Source: Chthoniobacter flavus (GTDB taxonomy: Bacteria > Verrucomicrobiota > Verrucomicrobiia > Chthoniobacterales > Terrimicrobiaceae). Taken from it: a stretch of DNA of 46,429 bases. The position numbers and the translations under genes are program-made. The notes under the pieces were generated by a model, which was given only the letters and a program-made list of their open reading frames with translations, was not told the DNA's origin and ran no database searches. The stretch lies in assembly GCA_945860745.1 (NCBI GenBank), contig CAMASH010000023.1, positions 1 through 46,429 on the forward strand, written 5' to 3'. This document shows positions 30,895 to 40,100 of this stretch, piece after piece. Every line of letters starts with the position of its first letter. Position 1 is the first letter of the stretch.

Positions 30895-31326
30895 ATGATT
30901 CGCGGTCTCCTCTTCGCGGCGGCAGGGCTCCTCCTTACCCACCAAGCGGCTCGGGGTGCCGACCCGGAAAAAGTCCGCTTCAAACAATCCGGCACGCAAC
31001 CCCGCGAGTTGCCTGGGAATAAGGCGTCCAACCTCAGCGCCAGGTCGCAGGATATCATCGCCTTCGAAAGCTATCGCGAAACGTTGAAAGCCTGGTTCTC
31101 CGCCAAGAAACGCCTCCACGCCCTCGAGGCCGTGAACAAAATCCTGCAAAACGATCCGTCCTCGGACAAGGAGATCGTCGGGATGCTCGAACTGATGGCC
31201 ACGGAGAAAAGGCAGGAGGTCGAAACCCTGCGCACGCAACTGGCCTCGATTATTTCTTCCGACAAACTGGAAGATCCCAAATTGTCCCAGTCCGATCGCG
31301 AGGAAATTCTCGTTCGCGTGAAATAG
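30895..31326 (+). CDS. Small exported hypothetical protein
   Basis: This 143-residue protein has a signal peptide (MIRGLLFAAAGLLLTHQAARG, with a likely cut after ARG or GA). The mature part is hydrophilic and mostly helical (ESYRETLKAWFSAKKRLHAL; MLELMATEKRQEVETLRTQL), possibly coiled coil. I do not recognise a family. It is alone on the plus strand between divergent mla genes and the convergent DsbD-like gene. The 31327-31462 gap after it shows nothing I can support. Confidence 0.7.
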   Translation: MIRGLLFAAAGLLLTHQAARGADPEKVRFKQSGTQPRELPGNKASNLSARSQDIIAFESYRETLKAWFSAKKRLHALEAVNKILQNDPSSDKEIVGMLELMATEKRQEVETLRTQLASIISSDKLEDPKLSQSDREEILVRVK

Positions 31327-31462
31327 GGGGATTTCGGGAAGGCGGGGCGACAGTTCTTCTGAAGCCGCTCCCGCTTCTCGCGGGGCAGGCGCGATCCGGC
31401 CGTGCGAACACGATGGCGACCGCGGCAGGAAGCCGGTCACCGGCCGGATGGGAGCGATCGAC

Positions 31463-33565
31463 TCACGAACCGGAACGGGCCAGGGCGTCGAGGACGATCT
31501 GTTCGGTCAGGATCTCGGGGAGGGTGATGGGTTCGGTGGGCCGTCCGGCCGGATAGATGACGTAAAAGGGGACTCCGACGCGGCCGAATTTTTTCAAGGC
31601 GGCGGTGATCTCGGGGTTGGCGTTGGTCCAGTCGGCCTTCAGGGGGACGATGCCGTTTTTCTGGAAGGCAGCGCGGACGGCCGGCACGTCGATGGCGGTG
31701 CGTTCGTTAAACTTGCAGGAGATGCACCAGTCGGCGGTGAAATCGAGGAAGACCGGTTTGCCTTCGGCCAGGAGGGCGTCGAGGGCTTTTTGAGAAAAGG
31801 GCTGCCAATCGATGCCGCCGGATTTCTCCGCGGTCGCGGCGGCGCTGTTTCGCTGTGAGGTGGTGAATTTTTCCCCCAGGAAATAGACGGCCCCCCATCC
31901 GACGATGAGCACGATGAGGAGGAGGGAGATGGCGCGGGTTCTGAGCGAGGAAAGCGGGCCGCAGAAGGCCCCGTAGATCCAGCAGGCGAGGGCGAGGCAG
32001 AGGAGAAACCCACCCACCCAAATGACGGCTTCGAGGCCTTTCTGGTTGCCGAGAATGTAGAGCAGCCAGAGGAGCGTGGCGAGGAGGGGGAAGCCCATGA
32101 ATTGCTTCATGCGTTCCATCCACGCGCCGGGCTTGGGGAGAATTTTCATCCACCCGGGCTGGGCGGAGAGCAGCAAATAGGGCAGGCCCATGCCAAAGGC
32201 GACGGAGGCAAACATGGCGAGGATGACGTAGGAAGCCTGGCTGAAGGCGAATCCGAGGGCGGTGCCGAGGAAGGGCGCGGTGCAGGGCGTGGCGAGCAGG
32301 GTGGCGAAGATGCCCTGGGCAAATGACCCGGCATAGCCTTCGCCGGAGGAGGCCTCGGCCAGGGCGTTGCTGGCCTGGCCGGGAAGGACGATTTCGAAAA
32401 CGCCGAAAAGATTGAGGGCAAAGACGAAGACGAGGCTGGCGATGGCGAGGTTGAACCACGGGTTTTGGAACTGAAAGGCCCAGGTGACTTCGCTCCCGGC
32501 GAGCTTGAGTGCCACGATGAGAAGTCCGAGTCCCAGGAACCAGGCGAAGATGCCGGCCACAAAGGCGAGGCCGTGGCCGAGGATTTTGCGCGGGTCTTCG
32601 CCGGCCTGGCGGATGAAGCCGAAGATCTTCAGCGAAATGACCGGCAGCACGCAGGGCATGAGGTTGAGGATGAGACCGCCGAGAAAGCCGTAGAGGAGCG
32701 CGGTCCAGAGGGTGGTGCTGGGGGGAGAAGGAAGGGGGGAGGAGGGAGCCGGGAGCGCTGAGGACGGAGAAACAGCGGAGGAGACGAACCACCCCTTGCG
32801 GCCGGTGGCGGTTTCCACGGTGAGGACGCCCCGCAGATCGCCGGTGGTTTCGATTTCCACGGTGGCGGTGCCGTCGGTCACCGGGCCGTCCTTGGGGTGA
32901 TTGACTTCCTGGCCTTTCGCCGGGAGCGGAAAGACATCGACGCTCTTGGCTTCCGTCAACCCGCTGACGGTGAGGGCAAGCGAGGAACCCTTTTGTTTCC
33001 ACGCGATGGGAGACGGCGGCGGTTGCGCGGAGGGGAGTTGGTTGCGGAAGGTGGAGAAGAGTTCGCTATTGGCCGCCGCGGCAGCGCCGCCAACCGGCAG
33101 CGTGAGTTCGAGCGGGGCGGAGCCGGGGATGCAAATTTCCTCGCACACGAGCCAGGCGGCCCTGGCGCGGAGGGTGACGGATTGTTCCTTCAGATCGGCG
33201 GGAGGAAGGATGGTGGTGATGAGCAGCACCTTGTCCTTGTAGGCATAGACCTCGATGTCGCCGGGTTCGAGGATGCGCCGGGGCAGCGGCCATTGGATGG
33301 GGCCGGCGCCGAAGCCTTCGGGCAGGGTCCAGGCAATGGTGGTGGGAAGGCCGGCATCGCCGGGATACTCCCAATAGGTGTGCCAGCCGGGGGCCATCTC
33401 GAGGAGCAGGCCGACCTCAAAGGGTTTTCCCGGCGTGAGGGCGGTGGTGTCCGCCAGGAGCGAGGCCGAAACGAGGGTCTGACCCTCCACAATTTGATTA
33501 ACCTGGGCGCGGGCCGCGCTGAAAAAAAACAGCGGAAGACAAAAGAGAAACCGGAAGCAATTCAC
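31463..33565 (-). CDS. DsbD-like thiol:disulfide interchange protein
   Basis: From GTG 33565 the product has 700 residues; TTG codons at 33586 and 33607 are possible alternatives. The signal peptide (CFRFLFCLPLFFFSAARA) precedes a periplasmic domain with a Cys pair in AWLVCEEICIPGSA, then about eight membrane segments with the electron-relay cysteines (LNLMPCVLPVISLKIFGFI; FATLLATPCTAPFLG) and a C-terminal thioredoxin domain with DFTADWCISCK. This is the complete three-part DsbD/ScsB layout, which passes electrons from cytoplasmic thioredoxin to periplasmic thiols. It follows accA on the minus strand; the intervening bases hold two ACCATCAACCC repeats. Confidence 0.93.
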   Translation of the reverse strand: MNCFRFLFCLPLFFFSAARAQVNQIVEGQTLVSASLLADTTALTPGKPFEVGLLLEMAPGWHTYWEYPGDAGLPTTIAWTLPEGFGAGPIQWPLPRRILEPGDIEVYAYKDKVLLITTILPPADLKEQSVTLRARAAWLVCEEICIPGSAPLELTLPVGGAAAAANSELFSTFRNQLPSAQPPPSPIAWKQKGSSLALTVSGLTEAKSVDVFPLPAKGQEVNHPKDGPVTDGTATVEIETTGDLRGVLTVETATGRKGWFVSSAVSPSSALPAPSSPLPSPPSTTLWTALLYGFLGGLILNLMPCVLPVISLKIFGFIRQAGEDPRKILGHGLAFVAGIFAWFLGLGLLIVALKLAGSEVTWAFQFQNPWFNLAIASLVFVFALNLFGVFEIVLPGQASNALAEASSGEGYAGSFAQGIFATLLATPCTAPFLGTALGFAFSQASYVILAMFASVAFGMGLPYLLLSAQPGWMKILPKPGAWMERMKQFMGFPLLATLLWLLYILGNQKGLEAVIWVGGFLLCLALACWIYGAFCGPLSSLRTRAISLLLIVLIVGWGAVYFLGEKFTTSQRNSAAATAEKSGGIDWQPFSQKALDALLAEGKPVFLDFTADWCISCKFNERTAIDVPAVRAAFQKNGIVPLKADWTNANPEITAALKKFGRVGVPFYVIYPAGRPTEPITLPEILTEQIVLDALARSGS

Positions 33566-33571
33566 GGGGGC

Positions 33572-33603
33572 ACCATCAACCCTCAACTCTGAACCATCAA
33601 CCC
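33572..33603. repeat. Two short direct repeats between accA and the DsbD-like gene
   Basis: ACCATCAACCC occurs at 33572-33582 and 33593-33603, a 21-bp period. It fills the intergenic spacer and obscures the true start of the DsbD-like gene. Confidence 0.5.
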
Positions 33604-33607
33604 CCAA

Positions 33608-34564
33608 CTACTCCTGCACGCGGCCCATCTTGCGGAATTTGTCGTAGCGGGCCTGAAGCAATTTCTCCACCGGGACTTTCTCGAGGCTGCGCAGGGCCGA
33701 GGTCACGGCGGCCTGCAGACTCTTCGCCGCCGCGGCCGGATCGCGATGCGCACCACCGAGGGGTTCGGAAACGATTTCGTCGATCAGTTCGAGCTTGAGC
33801 AATTCCGTGGCGTTGAGCTTGAGAGCGGCCGCCGCCTCGGGCGCGTGTTTGCGGTGTTTCCAGAGAATGGCCGCGCAGCCTTCCGGGCTGATGACGGAGT
33901 AATAGGCGTTTTCAAGCATAAGCACGCGGTCCGCCACGCCGATACCCAGGGCGCCGCCCGATCCGCCTTCGCCGATGACGATGGCGACAATCGGCGTGCG
34001 GAGGATCATCATTTCGCGCAGATTCACGGCGATGGCCTCGGCGATGTGGCGCTCCTCCGCGCCGACGCCGGGGTAGGCGCCGGGAGTGTCGATGAGACAG
34101 ACCACGGGCAGATTGAATTTTTCCGCCAGGCGCATGAGACGGAGAGCCTTGCGATAGCCTTCCGGATGCGGGCTGCCGAAGTTCCGCAGGAGATTCTCCT
34201 TCACATCGCGGCCTTTTTGCTGACCGATCACGATACATTTGATGCCGTCGATGGTGGCCAGGCCGGCGGGCATGGAGGCATCGTCGCTGTAGAGGCGGTC
34301 GCCCTTGAGTTCGACGAAATCGGTGAAGGCCAGCCCGACGTAATCGAGAAAAAACGGACGCGCGGAATGGCGGGAGATCTGCACGCGCTGCCAGGCGGAG
34401 AGGTTGGCATAGACCTCCTTTTTGGTGGCCTCGATTTTCTCCTGCATCTTGCGCACCTCGGGGGCGAGGTTGATGTCCTGCCCTTTGACATGGCTCTTGA
34501 TCTCTTCAAGCTTCTGCTCGAGTTCGACGATGGGTCTTTCAAAATCAAGAATCTGGAGTTTCAT
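33608..34564 (-). CDS. accA: Acetyl-CoA carboxylase carboxyltransferase subunit alpha
   Basis: This 318-residue protein matches AccA in length. It begins LQILDFERPIVELEQKLEE and carries LIDTPGAYPGVGAEERHIAE and AIVIGEGGSGGALGI, the family's CoA-binding and catalytic glycine-rich segments. With AccD it transfers carboxyl from biotin to acetyl-CoA in fatty-acid synthesis. It starts 9 bases after the LysM gene. An accD gene is not in the window. Confidence 0.97.
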   Translation of the reverse strand: MKLQILDFERPIVELEQKLEEIKSHVKGQDINLAPEVRKMQEKIEATKKEVYANLSAWQRVQISRHSARPFFLDYVGLAFTDFVELKGDRLYSDDASMPAGLATIDGIKCIVIGQQKGRDVKENLLRNFGSPHPEGYRKALRLMRLAEKFNLPVVCLIDTPGAYPGVGAEERHIAEAIAVNLREMMILRTPIVAIVIGEGGSGGALGIGVADRVLMLENAYYSVISPEGCAAILWKHRKHAPEAAAALKLNATELLKLELIDEIVSEPLGGAHRDPAAAAKSLQAAVTSALRSLEKVPVEKLLQARYDKFRKMGRVQE

Positions 34565-34573
34565 GGAACGGCT

Positions 34574-35407
34574 TTAGTTGATGGTGACGGGAGTGCCTTG
34601 GGAAACGAGAAGAAAAAGTTCCTCCATATCCGGCCGGGAAAGAATAATGTCGGCCGGAGCGGGCCCCTCCGCGGCGGGCAGACCGCGAATGACGGCGCCG
34701 CTGGTGCCGAGCATGAGCCAGCGTTCACTGCCCGCATAACTCTTGTCCCCGAAGGGCACGCGGTTGGTGCCTTGCAGCGCGAGTTTGTCGGCGACCTTGG
34801 TCTTGATGGGGCCGCTGCCGCCGGGGATCTTGACCGAGGCGGCCGGGTATTCCTTAAAGAATTCCCCCTGGTTGAAAACTGTGACCGTGCCGGCCTTGCG
34901 ATCGACCACGAGGTTTGTGTCCAACTGCGGAATGAGCAGCGACTGGCCGATCTTGAGGTTGATGGTTTCAAGATTGTTGGCGCGGAAAATCAGCTCGGCG
35001 TTGGTTTTGAATTTTGCCGCGATCCTGACCAGCGAGTCGCCCCTGGTCACGGCGTAGGCGGTTTTGTTGGCGGAGTCGGCCGGGGAAAAAACCCGTCCGG
35101 CATTGATCTCGCCGAGGGCCGATTTGGCGGCCGGGGCGTTGGGCGAGGCGGGATACCCGCGAAGAAATTCCGCCAGGGCGGCGCGGGCGCCTTCCATGTC
35201 GCCGGACTGCTGCAGGCCCATGGCTTTTTCATAGGCGGGCCGGCTGGAGTCGGGCAGCGGAGTCGGGGCCGGCTGGACGAGCTTGGCCGCCTGGTCGTCC
35301 CGATCGAGCTGTTGCGGCTTCCAGAACAGCTCGTAGGCGAAATAGGCCGATCCGCCAAGAATCAGACCGACCAGCACGAGAATCGTCAGTATTCGAAAAA
35401 TGGACAT
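34574..35407 (-). CDS. LysM protein with a catalytically degenerate L,D-transpeptidase (YkuD-like) domain
   Basis: This 277-residue protein has an N-terminal transmembrane anchor (ILTILVLVGLILGGSAYFAY), a linker with a TPR-like stretch (AYEKAMGLQQSGDMEGARAA), a LysM domain (about 117-162; YAVTRGDSLVRIAAKF) and a C-terminal half that tracks the YkuD fold (LVVDRKAGTVTVFNQGEFF; DMEELFLLVSQGTPVTIN). Where active enzymes have the His...SHGCIRL catalytic segment this one has LMLGTSGAVIRGLPA and ADIILSRPD, with no Cys or His. So it probably binds peptidoglycan without cross-linking it. It lies directly upstream of accA in the same orientation. Confidence 0.82.
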   Translation of the reverse strand: MSIFRILTILVLVGLILGGSAYFAYELFWKPQQLDRDDQAAKLVQPAPTPLPDSSRPAYEKAMGLQQSGDMEGARAALAEFLRGYPASPNAPAAKSALGEINAGRVFSPADSANKTAYAVTRGDSLVRIAAKFKTNAELIFRANNLETINLKIGQSLLIPQLDTNLVVDRKAGTVTVFNQGEFFKEYPAASVKIPGGSGPIKTKVADKLALQGTNRVPFGDKSYAGSERWLMLGTSGAVIRGLPAAEGPAPADIILSRPDMEELFLLVSQGTPVTIN

Positions 35408-35478
35408 GGCCGCAGGAAAACCTGCGTGACGGGATTAAAGCGGCTTCCGCGGTCCTTGGAAACCCGAAATGCAGAGGC

Positions 35479-36066
35479 TCAAATGAGGCCGCGCCGTTTC
35501 CACTCGTTCACGTTCTCGCCGGCGGAACGCTGGATGAGGTCCATGGTGAATTTGAGCAGGCAGACTTCCCAGGCATCATCCACGCCGGAAATGAGGGCGG
35601 AGGCGGGATCTTTTTTGGCGGCCAGTTCGTCCTCGAGGCGGCCCAGGACGACCTCCATCGAATCGCGCACGACGTTTTGCTCGAAGTCCGTCTTCTTGAA
35701 CTGGAAGCCGTAGCGCAGGATCTTAAAGGTCTGGGCATTTTCCTGCATCCAGTCGGCGTATTCGCGGGCCGAGTCGCCGAAGCCGTCGAGGAGGAGTTTG
35801 CTGAAGTTGTGCGGGGAGACGATGCGGGGCCGTTCCGCCTCGATCCGCCCGCCGCGGATGCGCACGGCATTCACTTCATCCATCAATTCGCTCACCAGCA
35901 GAAATTTAAAAGTGGTCGAACCGAAGGTCTCGATCACGCGCTCGGGTTGCACCACCACGCGGGTGCTTTCCATGGCGTACCGAAAATCATGCTCCTCAAT
36001 CATCCGCAGATCATAGGGAGAGCGCGGGCTTGCGCAATAGAAGTTGTGAGGGTGGATTCGGCTCAC
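35479..36066 (-). CDS. Conserved hypothetical protein
   Basis: This 195-residue protein starts with GTG at 36066, overlapping the quinone oxidoreductase stop by four bases (GTGA); an in-frame ATG at 36003 is the other good candidate. No signal peptide or membrane segment is visible. Features are acidic and mixed alpha/beta: TRVVVQPERVIETFGSTTFK, IRGGRIEAERPRIVSPHNFS and a helical C-terminus (WEVCLLKFTMDLIQRSAGEN). I do not recognise a named family or catalytic motif. It looks real because of its clean codon use and coupling to its neighbour. Confidence 0.7.
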   Translation of the reverse strand: MSRIHPHNFYCASPRSPYDLRMIEEHDFRYAMESTRVVVQPERVIETFGSTTFKFLLVSELMDEVNAVRIRGGRIEAERPRIVSPHNFSKLLLDGFGDSAREYADWMQENAQTFKILRYGFQFKKTDFEQNVVRDSMEVVLGRLEDELAAKKDPASALISGVDDAWEVCLLKFTMDLIQRSAGENVNEWKRRGLI

Positions 36067-37025
36067 GGCACCAGGACGATCTTGCCGCGGGCATCGGGAG
36101 CCATGACGGCGCGGTGGGCGTCCGGGGCCGAGACGAGGGGGAATTCCCGTCCGATAACCGGACGGATGCGGCCCTCCGCCAGGTCTTCACCCAGCCGGCG
36201 ATAAATCTCCGCGAGGTCGGCCGCCGGGGTGTTTCCCAGCATCATGCCGCGAATGTCGGCATCGCGCATCATGGTCTCACGGGGATTGATCTCGACCGGA
36301 CCGCGGCTGCCGATCACGACCACGCGGCCGCGCTGGCCGAGCAAACGCAAGTCTTCGCCGAGATTGATGTTGGCCAGCATTTCCAAAATACAATCGACCC
36401 CGCGTCCGTCGGTGGCGTCGAGGATGGCCTGGCGATAAACCAGATCCTTGTGATTGAAGACCCGATCGGCCCCGAGGGTGCGCACAAGCTCGAGCCCCGC
36501 GGCGGAGCCGGCTGTGCCGAAAACCCGCAGGCCTTCCGCCCGCGCGAGCTGCACCGCCGCGCTGCCCACTCCGCCGCTGGCGCCGTGGATGAGCACGGTT
36601 TCGCCGGACTGCACATTTCCCCGGTGAAACAAAGCCCGGCAGGCGGTGGCATAGGGCACGCCGAGGGCGGCTCCCTCAGCGAAAGTGGCCTTTGCGCCCA
36701 AGGAATGCACGTGGTGCGGCGCGCAAAGGGCGAACCCGGCATAGGTGCCGGTGAGCGACCCGGAAAGAAAAACCCGGTCGCCCGGCTGCACGGAGTCCAC
36801 CCCCTCACCCACCCCCGCCACTTCGCCCGCGCCATCGTTTCCCGGCGTGTAGGGCAAGGCCGCTTGGTGGACATAGGCACCGGCGCGGATATAGGTCTCG
36901 ACGGGGTTTACTCCAATGGCGTGGAGGCGGACGAGGATCTGTCCGGCAGAAACTTTCAGATCGGGCAGCTCGACGAGCCGCAACACCTCGGGTTCACCGA
37001 ATTCTTCGACACGAATCGCTTTCAT
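36063..37025 (-). CDS. NADPH:quinone oxidoreductase / zinc-independent MDR-family protein
   Basis: From ATG 37025 the product has 320 residues. It shows the QOR layout: KAIRVEEFGEPEVLRLVELP at the N-terminus, NPVETYIRAGAY, PYTPGNDGAGEVAGVG and the nucleotide-binding HGASGGVGSAAVQLARAEG. The zinc-binding cysteines of alcohol dehydrogenases are absent, as expected for quinone reductases. A longer upstream open frame has no similarity and overlaps the divergent gene's leader, so the internal ATG is chosen. The coupled gene downstream is of unknown function. Confidence 0.94.
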   Translation of the reverse strand: MKAIRVEEFGEPEVLRLVELPDLKVSAGQILVRLHAIGVNPVETYIRAGAYVHQAALPYTPGNDGAGEVAGVGEGVDSVQPGDRVFLSGSLTGTYAGFALCAPHHVHSLGAKATFAEGAALGVPYATACRALFHRGNVQSGETVLIHGASGGVGSAAVQLARAEGLRVFGTAGSAAGLELVRTLGADRVFNHKDLVYRQAILDATDGRGVDCILEMLANINLGEDLRLLGQRGRVVVIGSRGPVEINPRETMMRDADIRGMMLGNTPAADLAEIYRRLGEDLAEGRIRPVIGREFPLVSAPDAHRAVMAPDARGKIVLVP

Positions 37026-37189
37026 AGATTGAGAGGGAACATGGGCATCCTGCGCGTGTTCGTTCCAGAAAAAACGCAGTTTTCCAATCCCTTCCCTCCC
37101 CTTGTGACCTTCTGTGAAACGTCTTTTCCCCTCGCCCTGCCCGTTGGGAAACTGTTCAATCTCCATCCGGGCATCCCCGCTTTTCCACT

Positions 37190-40100
37190 ATGAACATTCC
37201 GCGATGGCTTCGTCTGGTTGTTTTTCTTTTTCCCTCTCTTCTCTTTGCCGCGCCTCCGCCGGCTGCACCGGTTCCGCCCGGACGCCAGATCCCGGCGGTC
37301 CTGCGCGATTGGGAAGATTGGGCGACATGGGGTGAAGGTCATCGGCAATGCCCGGCTCCCTACAACGAAGCGGGCAAACACATTTGTTTCTGGCCTTCGC
37401 GGCTGGGCTTGCAGGTGGACCGCGCGGCCGGGCGTTTTGACCTGGGCGTGACGGTTTTTCACGAAACGTGGGTGCCCCTGCCCGGCGGAAACGAGGCCTG
37501 GCCGATCGATGTCCAAGTGAACGGCACGCCCGTTCCGGTGGTGGAGCATGACGGACGTCCCGCCGTGGAACTCGCGGCAGGCACCTACCAACTGGAGGGC
37601 GGTTTCCGCTGGAACGAGATTCCGCAGGGCCTTCCGCTCCCCCGCGAAACCGGCGTGCTCGCGCTCACCTTGGAAGGTCAGCCGGTCGATGCTCCCACCT
37701 GGGACGCGCAGGGTTTTCTGTGGCTGAAACGCAACGCATCGTCCGAAGCGGCGGACAAGGATTTTCTCTCGATCAAGGTGTATGCACTGGTCGAGGACGG
37801 CATCCCGCTCTGGTTACGCACGCAGGTGGAGTTGATCGTCTCGGGCAAAAGCCGCGAGGAGGAAATCGGCGCCATCCTGCCCGCGGGCTGGAAACTCTCC
37901 GCCGTGAACAGTCCGCTGCCGGTGGTGGTGGACGACGCCGGGAGGATGAAGGCGCAGGTGCGGGCTGGTAAATGGACCGTCGCCGTGGACGCATTCCGGC
38001 TCGATCATCCCGCGGAGTTTCGCTACGCGGCGGACGCCAAGCCGGCGGCGGAGGAGCAATTGGTCGCGTTCCAGGCGAAGCCGGACTTTCGCATGGTGGA
38101 CATCACCGGCTCGCCCTCGATCGATGTGTCGCAAACGACCTTTCCCGATCAATGGCGGCAATTTCCCGTTTATCGCTGGGACACGGCCACGCCGTTTACC
38201 ATCGAGGAGCGCATGCGCGGCATGGGTCTGCAAACCCCGCAGGGACTGAAAATCACCCGCACACTCTGGCTCGACGAGAACGGCAAAGGCCTGACCTTCC
38301 GCGACCGGATCGCGGGGAAAATGCAGCAAATCTGGCGGCTCGACGCGGCCGAAGGACAGGATCTCGGCTCCGTGCGCAGCAACGGCGAGGGCCAACTCAT
38401 CACCCGTAACCCGCAGAACAACGCCCCCGGCGTCGAGATCCGCACCCGCGATCTCAATCTCGAAGCCACCGGGCGGACCGAGCGTTCCGGCGGACTCTCC
38501 GCCACGGGCTGGCGTTCCGATGCCGACGCGCTCAATGTCGCCCTGAACCTCCCGCCCGGCTGGCGGCTCTTCGCGCTCTTCGGCGCGGATTGGGTCAAGG
38601 GCGACTGGCTCACGGCCTGGACTCTGCTCGACCTTTTCCTGCTCCTGATTTTCACCCTGGCGGTGTTCCGCCTCTGGGGCTTCGGACCGGCGGTGCTGGC
38701 GTTTCTGGCTTTCGGGATTTCCTATCACGAACCCGGTGCGCCGCGTTATGTCTGGCTCATTCTGATCATCCCGCTGGCTCTGCTCCGCGTCGTGCCCGCC
38801 GGATGGGGCCGCCGCCTGCTGCAGATTTGGAAGTGGATTATGATTGTCGTCTTTGTCCTCGTCGTGGCGCCCTTCCTCTCCGCCCAAGTGCAGCAGGCGT
38901 TGTTTCCCCAGTTGGAGAAAACGGGATTCGGCCATCAAACGCTGCTCGCGGCCAGAGCCGATCAACAAACAACATTTCAAGCCGACGACGAGAGCACCCC
39001 CGCTCCGCGAGCTGCGGGAGAAGGAGCAATGCCTCAGGAACAGGAAATGGGCGAGACCCAGTCCAATCGCGGCTCCTGGGGCATTTCCGCAAAGCGTAAG
39101 GCGAACGTCCCGGCGAACAGCAACCTCATGTACGACACCAGAGCCCGCATCCAGACCGGCCCGGGCGTGCCGGACTGGAACTGGCGCACGGTGACCTTCG
39201 GTTGGAACGGACCGGTGCAGGCTTCACAGCAAGTCCAGCCGATTTTGATCTCGCTCACGCTGGAACGCATTCTCACCGGGCTGCGGATTGCTCTCTTGCT
39301 GGCACTCGCGGCCATTTTGCTCAACGCGCGACGACTGACCGGTCCGCTTTTTCAAGCCGCCGGCAAGACCGCAATCCGGGTGACCTTTTTTGCCGCCAGC
39401 CTGACGGCGACGCAAGCGCAGCAAATCCCCGACAAGGAAACCCTCGCGACGCTGCGCGAACGGCTGCTCGAAACGTCCGACGCTTATCCGAACGCCGCCA
39501 GTATTCCGTCCGTCACCCTCACCATCAAAGCAGACCGCCGCATCAGCATGGAGGCGGAGATTCACGCCGCTATCCGCACGGCCGTTCCGCTGCCGGGACG
39601 GCTGCCCGCGTGGTTGCCGGTTTCGGTGACGGTCGATGGAAAACCCGGGGCCGCCCTGCGCCGGGATGATGGCTGCCTCTGGGTGGTGCTGGGCGAGGGC
39701 GTTCATCGCGTGCAAGTGGAAGGATTGCTGCCCGACGTGACGGAGTGGGAATGGACATTTCCACTCAAGCCGCACCGCGTGACCATTGACGCGCCCGGCT
39801 GGAATGTGAGCGGCGTGCGGCCGGATGGCACTCCGGAACAGCAGGTTTTTTTCGCGCTCAAACAAAAATCCACCGCGGGACAGGCGAGTTACGACCGGCA
39901 GGATTACCAATCCCTCATCGTGGTCGAGCGGCGCCTGGAACTGGGCCTGGTCTGGCAGGTGCGGACGACCGTTTCGCGCCTCTCGCCCGGAGGCAAGGCT
40001 GTCGCCCTGCGCGTGCCACTGCTCGCGGGCGAAAACATTCTCTCGTCCAACGCCGTGGCGAAGGATGGTTTCATCGAGGTGCGGCTGGGCGCGCAGGAAC

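Noticed and set aside
33746-35713. 655-codon plus-strand open frame
   Set aside because: It is antisense to accA and the LysM gene, both of which are certain; low-complexity Gly/Glu/Asp/Phe-rich translation.
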